From Lachnospiraceae bacterium (GTDB lineage: Bacteria; Bacillota; Clostridia; Lachnospirales; Lachnospiraceae), in NCBI GenBank assembly GCA_024699045.1, contig JAILQK010000019.1, positions 1-64,000 of the forward strand: a stretch of 64,000 bases of DNA, given 5' to 3'. The translations under genes and the position numbers were made by a program. Within the stretch, counting starts at the first letter, position 1; each line of letters opens with the position of its first letter. Positions 57,739-64,000 of the stretch are shown here, in pieces. The notes under the pieces were generated by a model. It had not been told where the DNA came from. It made no database searches and saw only the letters and a program-made list of their open reading frames with translations.

Positions 57739-60369
57739 ATGAAGAAATGGGTGTATCTATTCACGGAAGGTAACGCAGACATGCGGGAACTCCTCGGGGG
57801 AAAGGGAGCGAACCTGGCTGAGATGACGAATCTCGGACTGCCGGTCCCGCAGGGCTTTACAATCACGACGGAAGCCTGCACACAGTACTATGAGGACGGC
57901 AGGGAGATCAATGACGAGATATTCGGACAGATCACGGATTATGTAGACAAGCTGCAGGAGATCACGGGGAAGACGTTCGGAGATAAAGAGAATCCGCTTC
58001 TGGTTTCCGTTCGTTCGGGAGCAAGAGCTTCGATGCCCGGTATGATGGATACCATCCTTAACCTGGGACTGAACGAGACAGTCGTAAATACTCTTGCAGA
58101 GAAATCCAACAACCCCAGATGGGCCTGGGACTGCTACAGACGTTTCATCCAGATGTATTCGGATGTCGTTATGGAGGTCGGTAAAAAGCATTTTGAACAG
58201 CTCATCGATAAGATGAAATCCAAAAAGGGCGTCACTCAGGATGTGGAGCTCGATGCTGACGATCTTAAAGAGCTGGCCAATCAGTTCAAGGCTGAGTATA
58301 AGGAGAAGATCGGCAAGGAATTTCCTTCGGATCCCAAAGAACAGCTCATGGGAGCGATCAAGGCGGTATTCAGGTCATGGGATAATCCCCGCGCCAATGT
58401 GTACAGAAGAGACAATGATATCCCTTATTCCTGGGGAACCGCGGTAAACGTTCAGTCAATGGCCTTCGGTAACATGGGAGATGACTGCGGTACCGGTGTC
58501 GCATTTACAAGAAATCCCGCAACAGGCGAGAAGGGACTCTTCGGTGAATTCCTTACCAATGCACAGGGGGAGGATGTGGTCGCAGGCGTGCGTACCCCTA
58601 TGAAGATCTCCGAGATGGAAGTAAAATTCCCCGAGGCTTTCTCACAGTTCAGCAGTGTGTGCAAGACCCTTGAGGATCACTACAGAGATATGCAGGACAT
58701 GGAGTTTACGGTCGAGCACGGCAAGCTCTTCATGCTGCAGACGAGAAACGGTAAGAGAACAGCGCAGGCCGCACTCAAGATCGCATGTGATCTCGTGGAT
58801 GCCGGCATGAGAACAGAGGAAGAGGCAGTGGCGATGATCGATCCCAGGAATCTGGATGCGCTTCTTCATCCTACGTTCGATCAGAGCGCTCTTGTAAGGG
58901 CAAGGCTTATAGGCAAGGCTTTGGGAGCGGCTCCCGGAGCAGCCAGCGGTAAGATCGTATTCACGGCTGCGGATGCCGAAGACTGGGCAGCAAGAGGTGA
59001 GAAGGTTGTGCTCGTAAGGCTCGAGACTTCACCCGAGGATATCACCGGAATGAAGGTCGCCCAGGGAATCCTTACCGTGCGTGGAGGAATGACAAGTCAT
59101 GCAGCGGTCGTGGCACGCGGAATGGGCGCCTGCTGCGTATCGGGATGCGGCGATATCATAATGGACGAGGAGAATAAGAAGTTCACGCTTGCAGGCAAGG
59201 AATATCACGAAGGCGATGTTATTTCCTTTGACGGAACCACCGGTAATATCTATGACGGCGCGGTTCCCACGGTCGATGCAAAGATCGCGGGTGAGTTCGG
59301 CAGGATCATGGGCTGGGCCGATAAATACAGGACGCTTAAGGTTCGTACGAATGCGGATACACCGTTTGATGCAAAGAAGGCAAGAGAGCTCGGAGCAGAG
59401 GGCATAGGACTTTGCCGTACTGAGCATATGTTCTTCGATGAGGACAGGATAGAGGCATTCCGTGAGATGATAGTATCCGATACGGTTGACGAGAGAGAAG
59501 AGGCTCTTAAGAAGATCGAGCCTTTGCAGCAGGGAGACTTCGAGCAGCTCTTCGAGGCTATGGAAGGCAATCCCGTGACCATAAGGTTCCTTGATCCGCC
59601 GCTTCATGAGTTTGTTCCCAAGACCGAGGAGGATATATCAAAGCTCGCAAAGGCGAAGGGTAAGAGCGTCAGCGCTATCAAGGCCAAGATCGACAGCCTG
59701 GTGGAGTTTAACCCGATGATGGGACACAGAGGTATCAGACTTGATGTCACATACCCTGAGATCGCAAAAATGCAGACGGTTGCAGTCATAAGGGCCGCGG
59801 TCAATACTCAGAAGAAGCATTCCGACTGGAACGTGGTGCCTGAGATCATGATCCCTCTCGTAGGAGATGTGAAGGAGCTGAAATACGTTAAGGATATAGT
59901 TGTAGAGGCTGCGGATGCCGAACTCAAGGCTCTCGGATCGGATCTTAAGTATGAGGTCGGAACCATGATCGAGATCCCCAGAGCGGCGCTTACGGCCGAC
60001 AAGATCGCCAAGGATGCTGAGTTCTTCTGCTTCGGTACGAATGATCTCACCCAGATGACCTATGGTTTCTCAAGAGACGATGCCGGCAAGTTCCTTCAGG
60101 CATATTATGAGAGAAAGATCTTTGAGAACGATCCTTTCGCAAAGCTTGACCAGGACGGCGTGGGTGAGCTCATGGATATGGCGCTCAAGAAGGGCAAGGC
60201 TGTAAGACCTGAGCTTCACTGCGGTATCTGCGGAGAGCATGGAGGAGATCCTTCATCCATCGAATTCTGCAACAAGATCGGACTTGATTATGTATCCTGC
60301 TCACCGTTCCGTGTCCCGATAGCAAGGCTTGCGGCGGCACAGGCGGCCATCAGCCAGAGAGACGAGTGA
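57739..60369 (+). CDS. ppdK: Pyruvate, phosphate dikinase
   Basis: 'LLGGKGANLAEMTNLGLPVPQGFTITTEAC', 'GGMTSHAAVVARGMGACCVSGC', 'GIGLCRTEHMFF', 'CFGTNDLTQMTYGFSRDDAGKF'. Confidence 0.97.
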   Translation: MKKWVYLFTEGNADMRELLGGKGANLAEMTNLGLPVPQGFTITTEACTQYYEDGREINDEIFGQITDYVDKLQEITGKTFGDKENPLLVSVRSGARASMPGMMDTILNLGLNETVVNTLAEKSNNPRWAWDCYRRFIQMYSDVVMEVGKKHFEQLIDKMKSKKGVTQDVELDADDLKELANQFKAEYKEKIGKEFPSDPKEQLMGAIKAVFRSWDNPRANVYRRDNDIPYSWGTAVNVQSMAFGNMGDDCGTGVAFTRNPATGEKGLFGEFLTNAQGEDVVAGVRTPMKISEMEVKFPEAFSQFSSVCKTLEDHYRDMQDMEFTVEHGKLFMLQTRNGKRTAQAALKIACDLVDAGMRTEEEAVAMIDPRNLDALLHPTFDQSALVRARLIGKALGAAPGAASGKIVFTAADAEDWAARGEKVVLVRLETSPEDITGMKVAQGILTVRGGMTSHAAVVARGMGACCVSGCGDIIMDEENKKFTLAGKEYHEGDVISFDGTTGNIYDGAVPTVDAKIAGEFGRIMGWADKYRTLKVRTNADTPFDAKKARELGAEGIGLCRTEHMFFDEDRIEAFREMIVSDTVDEREEALKKIEPLQQGDFEQLFEAMEGNPVTIRFLDPPLHEFVPKTEEDISKLAKAKGKSVSAIKAKIDSLVEFNPMMGHRGIRLDVTYPEIAKMQTVAVIRAAVNTQKKHSDWNVVPEIMIPLVGDVKELKYVKDIVVEAADAELKALGSDLKYEVGTMIEIPRAALTADKIAKDAEFFCFGTNDLTQMTYGFSRDDAGKFLQAYYERKIFENDPFAKLDQDGVGELMDMALKKGKAVRPELHCGICGEHGGDPSSIEFCNKIGLDYVSCSPFRVPIARLAAAQAAISQRDE

Positions 60370-60391
60370 TATATAAGAGGAGAGTAAGAAT

Positions 60392-60580
60392 ATGAATGGT
60401 ATTTCTTCGAGCGTTACAGCAAATAAGATCAACCAGTTTGTGGATCCTTCAAGGAGGATGACGAAGCCTCTTGCGGAAACGAAGCCGCAGAAGGAGCAGC
60501 CGCAGGATTTTCAGAGCACTTTCAGGGAGGCGTTGGCGCATCCCGAAGGCAAGGGACTCTTTGTGGACAGCGCGCTCTGA
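60392..60580 (+). CDS. Small hypothetical protein (62 aa) downstream of ppdK
   Basis: Good SD (AGGAGAG) and a compact gap after ppdK, then a strong terminator. Confidence 0.6.
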   Translation: MNGISSSVTANKINQFVDPSRRMTKPLAETKPQKEQPQDFQSTFREALAHPEGKGLFVDSAL

Positions 60581-60625
60581 TAAAGCCGTAAATATTTTTC
60601 ATATCCGAAAACAGGAATAAAAAGG

Positions 60626-60666
60626 ATAACCTCTGCCGGGGCATCGGCAGGGGTTATTTTTTCTTT
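60626..60666 (+). terminator. Strong intrinsic terminator
   Basis: ATAACCTCTGCCG-GGGCAT-CGGCAGGGGTTAT then TTTTTCTTTT; 13-bp stem with one U-G pair. Confidence 0.92.
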
Positions 60667-60735
60667 TACGTGAGCGTTCATTGTAGTATAATAAGCGTCA
60701 TAGTTTATCTGTTGATATGAAAGGGGAGAGTATCA

Positions 60736-62637
60736 ATGCTGAAAAAGTTGATGGCAACAATGCTTGCTGCCGTTCTCATACTGACAGGCCTGTCTTTCAG
60801 TGAGCCTGCGTATGCTGCCGGCAGTGCGAAGCGAAATACTAAGTTTACGACTACCGCGGAGATGAAGACAAAGCTCGGGACGAGCGATGCCTCGACCTGG
60901 TCTCCGGTATATCTGACAGAGGTGGAGAATACCTATTGGACCTTTGCCGATCAGAGCAAACTCGGAGGCACTCAGATCAGCCTTGACATGGCTAAGAACT
61001 GCTACCGTAATCTTGAGATGCTGCTCGATAACGGCTACACGATGGATTACAACGTGCTCTCAGCGTACTGCGCGGAGTATCTCGGGAAAAAGAACGGTCA
61101 GCCGGATGCATTCTACAATGTGATGTCGAGCTGTCTCAATAATCCGTATCTTCTCAATCGTCCCGCGGCTACGGTGACGGCGACGACTTATAACGGAAGA
61201 GATTATTCAAAGGTTTTTGATGCATCCTATTATCTTTCTTCAAATCCTGACCTTGCGGGAACCATAGGAAACAATCCTCCGGAGCTTCTGCGTCATTTTG
61301 TGGAGATCGGAGTGACCGAGGGAAGAGCCGGGAATGCTTCATTTAATGTAGGAGCGTATGCCGCATCGATCGATGCGGGAGTGATGGCATCGGCAATGCA
61401 GTCGGCTTCCTATAAGACTCTCGGAGCCGGAGCGGCGGCACCGGTCGGAAAATACAGCTATTCAAACGCCAATTACTATGGACAGTACCTGGGACACTAC
61501 ACGGTGTCGGCTGCGGCGGATACCGCAGGTTCGACTGCGGCTTCGCAGGCAACCGGAGGCACAAAGACATCAACGACAAGCTCGATCGATCCTTCGACGA
61601 TAACCGATATCGATACTCAGGGGCCTGACGGGGCAGAGGACAATTCACCTGCCATCCCCAAAGCTGTGGTGGGAACCTATACCACAAACAGTACCAGAAG
61701 CGTCTATACGAATGAGCCGGTATCCGCGGCGCAGGCCAACACGAGACCGATCGCGGTCATGATGCCTACGGACAGGGCTGCCCAGCCGTCCTACGGGATA
61801 AGCAAGGCGGATATTCTCTATGAGATAATGGAAGAAGGCGGGATATCAAGGCAGATGGCGATCATCCCGAACTGGCAGGGGATGAGCCGGATAGGAAATC
61901 TCAGAAGCTGCAGACTTTATTATATATATGCGGCCAAGGAGTGGGATCCCATCCTGATCCATTTCGGTGGAGTGGCCTATATGAAGGGCGTGATAAATGC
62001 GGCGGATATGAACAATCTGTCCGGTACATACGAGTACGGAGTCGGAGGAAAGGCTCCGGGAGCGGGATATTTCTTCAGGACAAGCGACAGGTCGGCGCCT
62101 CACAATGCGTATATCTCGGCATCGGGAATACAGAAGGCGGCACTGCAGCAGGGGTATTCTCTCAATCTCCGCGCCGGATATTACAATCCGACACATTTCC
62201 AGTTCGCTCAGGGGGTGAACGATCTCTCACAGTATGCGGATGCAGTTGCGGCTCCGACCATTGATCTGTCGGGAGTGTATCCTTACAGTAAGAGTAAGCT
62301 CACCTATAATGCTTCTGACGGAAAGTATTATAAATATATCCACGGAGGCCCTCAGAAGGATGCGATAAACGGACAGCAGCTCGCATTTGCCAATGTCATT
62401 GTACAGAACACCAAGTGGAAAACCATGGATAAGAAGGGCTATCTGGCTTTCTCCATGCTCGACAGCACAGAGGACGGTTATTATTTCACCAAGGGCAAGA
62501 GGATACATATCCACTGGAGTAAGACCAGCGATTACAGCCCTACAAGGTATTACGATGATTCCGGCAAGGAGATACAGATGAATACTGGAAAGACATATAT
62601 CGCCATAGCTCAGGCCGGTAAGTATAACGGCAACTGA
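60736..62637 (+). CDS. Secreted DUF3048-family protein with N-terminal 'YYLSSNPDL' module
   Basis: Signal peptide; 'FDASYYLSSNPDLAGTIGNNPPELLRHFVEIGVTEGRAGN'; 'RPIAVMMPTDRAAQPSYGISKADILYEIMEEGGISRQMAI'. Confidence 0.85.
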   Translation: MLKKLMATMLAAVLILTGLSFSEPAYAAGSAKRNTKFTTTAEMKTKLGTSDASTWSPVYLTEVENTYWTFADQSKLGGTQISLDMAKNCYRNLEMLLDNGYTMDYNVLSAYCAEYLGKKNGQPDAFYNVMSSCLNNPYLLNRPAATVTATTYNGRDYSKVFDASYYLSSNPDLAGTIGNNPPELLRHFVEIGVTEGRAGNASFNVGAYAASIDAGVMASAMQSASYKTLGAGAAAPVGKYSYSNANYYGQYLGHYTVSAAADTAGSTAASQATGGTKTSTTSSIDPSTITDIDTQGPDGAEDNSPAIPKAVVGTYTTNSTRSVYTNEPVSAAQANTRPIAVMMPTDRAAQPSYGISKADILYEIMEEGGISRQMAIIPNWQGMSRIGNLRSCRLYYIYAAKEWDPILIHFGGVAYMKGVINAADMNNLSGTYEYGVGGKAPGAGYFFRTSDRSAPHNAYISASGIQKAALQQGYSLNLRAGYYNPTHFQFAQGVNDLSQYADAVAAPTIDLSGVYPYSKSKLTYNASDGKYYKYIHGGPQKDAINGQQLAFANVIVQNTKWKTMDKKGYLAFSMLDSTEDGYYFTKGKRIHIHWSKTSDYSPTRYYDDSGKEIQMNTGKTYIAIAQAGKYNGN

Positions 62638-62680
62638 GAGGGCGGCGAAACAACCATAAAGCGCTGAAAGAGTGATGAAA

Positions 62681-62722
62681 CGCTCCGCCGGGGACCGGTC
62701 AGATCCGGATCCCGACGGAGCG
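62681..62722 (+). terminator. Hairpin after the DUF3048 gene
   Basis: CGCTCCGcCGGG ... CCCGaCGGAGCG, followed by AAACGTTTT. Confidence 0.6.
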
Positions 62723-62843
62723 AAACGTTTTACTGGACAAAAGCGCCGGTTTGTTTTATATTATTTACTAGGCTTTTGATTTTGCGGAGCCATCTTTTTT
62801 GAAACAAAGGCGAAACGTTTCGCTTAAAACCGAAACGCGTGCC
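62720..62843. promoter_or_regulatory. fucI promoter region with LacI-type operator candidates
   Basis: TGGACA-N17-TATATT (62734-62762); palindrome GCGAAACGTTTCGC (62810-62823), imperfect copies GCGAAACGTTTTAC (62720-62733) and CCGAAACGCGTGCC (62830-62843). Confidence 0.7.
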
Positions 62844-62913
62844 GTGTCTGCATCGGGAAGTAATGCCGCCCGCAGCGGATGAAAAAATCAATATTTAAGA
62901 GGAGGTATTTGTA

Positions 62914-64000
62914 ATGGCAAAAAACAGGTATATCGGGGAGTATCCGGCGATAGGTATCCGTCCTTGTATCGATGGGCGCAGAGGACCGCTCAAGGTAAGG
63001 GAGTCTCTTGAAGATCAGACAATGGGAATGGCGAAGTCCGTTAAGAAGCTTTTTGAGGAGAATCTCAGATACTCAAACGGCGAGCCGGTAAAAGTAGTTA
63101 TCGCGGATACCACGATAGGACGTGTTGCCGAGTCGGCTGCCTGCCAGGCAAAGTTTAAGAAGGAAGGCGTGGCGATCACTCTTTCGGTAACTCCCTGCTG
63201 GTGCTATGGTTCGGAGACAATGGACATGGATCCCCTGACGATAAAGGGTGTGTGGGGCCTTAATGCTACGGAGCGTCCCGGTGCGGTATATCTTGCATCG
63301 GTTCTTGCTACTCATGCGCAGAAGGGTCTTCCTGCATTCGGGATCTACGGTAAGGATGTACAGGATGCCGATGATTCTGTTATTCCCGAGGATGTAAAGA
63401 CAAAGCTTCTCCGTTTCGGAAGAGCGGCAGTGGCAGCGGCTACAATGAGAGATAAGTCATATCTGCAGATCGGTTCGGTAACCATGGGTATCGGTGGATC
63501 CATCATCAATCAGGACTTCTTCGAGGAGTATCTCGGAATGAGAGTTGAGTCCGTTGACGAGGTTGAGATCCTTCGCCGTATGGAAGAGCACATCTATAAT
63601 GAGGATGAGTATCAGAAGGCGCTCGCATGGATCAAGAAGTATTGCAAGCCCGGCTTTGACAAGAACCCTGATTTTGTTAAGAAGTCTGATGAGCAGAAAG
63701 AGAAGGACTGGGAGTTTACGGCAAAGATGGCATGCATCATAGAGGATCTCTATCAGGGCAATCCCAATCTTCCGAAGGGCTGCGAAGAGGAGGCGGTCGG
63801 TCACAATGCCATCGCCGGTGGATTCCAGGGACAGAGGCAGTGGACGGATCACTGGCCCAACTGCGATTTCCCTGAGGCTATCCTGAACACAACATTTGAC
63901 TGGAACGGCGCGAGAGAGCCTTTCATCCTCGCTACCGAGAATGATACTCTTAATTCCGCCAGCATGCTTTTCATGACGCTCCTTACGAACCGCGCTCAGA
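62914..64000 (+). CDS. fucI: L-fucose isomerase (3' end beyond window)
   Basis: ATG 62914 with AGGAGG SD; '[72 protein letters not shown]...[17 protein letters not shown]'. Missing from the ORF track because it has no in-window stop. Confidence 0.93.
   Translation, partial: MAKNRYIGEYPAIGIRPCIDGRRGPLKVRESLEDQTMGMAKSVKKLFEENLRYSNGEPVKVVIADTTIGRVAESAACQAKFKKEGVAITLSVTPCWCYGSETMDMDPLTIKGVWGLNATERPGAVYLASVLATHAQKGLPAFGIYGKDVQDADDSVIPEDVKTKLLRFGRAAVAAATMRDKSYLQIGSVTMGIGGSIINQDFFEEYLGMRVESVDEVEILRRMEEHIYNEDEYQKALAWIKKYCKPGFDKNPDFVKKSDEQKEKDWEFTAKMACIIEDLYQGNPNLPKGCEEEAVGHNAIAGGFQGQRQWTDHWPNCDFPEAILNTTFDWNGAREPFILATENDTLNSASMLFMTLLTNRAQ

Noticed and set aside
1-64000. Prophage, integrated element or defence island
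   Set aside because: No integrase, transposase, capsid, restriction, Cas or toxin-antitoxin proteins recognised; gene content is metabolic, envelope and signalling.
1-64000. tRNA or rRNA genes
   Set aside because: No cloverleaf with GGTTCRAAT-type T-arm or rRNA core sequence noticed by eye; a tRNAscan-SE run would be decisive.

Overview
This 64 kb window looks like a chromosome segment of an anaerobic Firmicute, probably Lachnospiraceae; that assignment is inferred from gene content and is not proven. It is densely coding, with no rRNA, tRNA, CRISPR or intact transposon recognised. Main blocks: (1) a GT11 fucosyltransferase tail and a ZIP transporter; (2) a promoter > ECF sigma factor > double-glycine-leader small protein > acyltransferase cassette (about 1.09-3.0 kb); (3) AMP-ligase, a CBM2-like/HD-GYP fusion, and a surface-polysaccharide locus (about 5.9-20.8 kb) with rmlB, rmlA, rmlC, a GH25 enzyme, a Wzm/Wzt-type exporter, a methyltransferase-kinase fusion resembling WbdD, and multidomain GT2 enzymes; (4) a signalling block (HD-GYP, beta-propeller hybrid kinase with REC and Hpt, response regulator, GGDEF, HTH protein); (5) a Liv-type ABC transporter in J-G-F-H-M order, preceded by a promoter embedded in an inverted repeat; (6) YitT, TSCPD, AmmeMemoRadiSam genes, GtrA, and clpB with a CIRCE element; (7) an ammonium transporter fused to a PII domain, preceded by a structured leader with a small ORF and a strong strand-specific terminator hairpin, divergent from a LysR regulator; (8) Maf, aldo/keto reductase, PpiC-like lipoprotein, PBP1a, ppdK, a DUF3048 protein, and a partial fucI with LacI-type operators. 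Best candidates for something undescribed: the amt-PII leader/sORF/attenuator, the ECF-sigma/GG-peptide/acyltransferase cassette, the MTase-kinase polysaccharide exporter in an apparent Gram-positive, and an orphan operator/promoter/hairpin unit between gtrA and clpB. All assignments come from reading motifs by eye; no database search was run.
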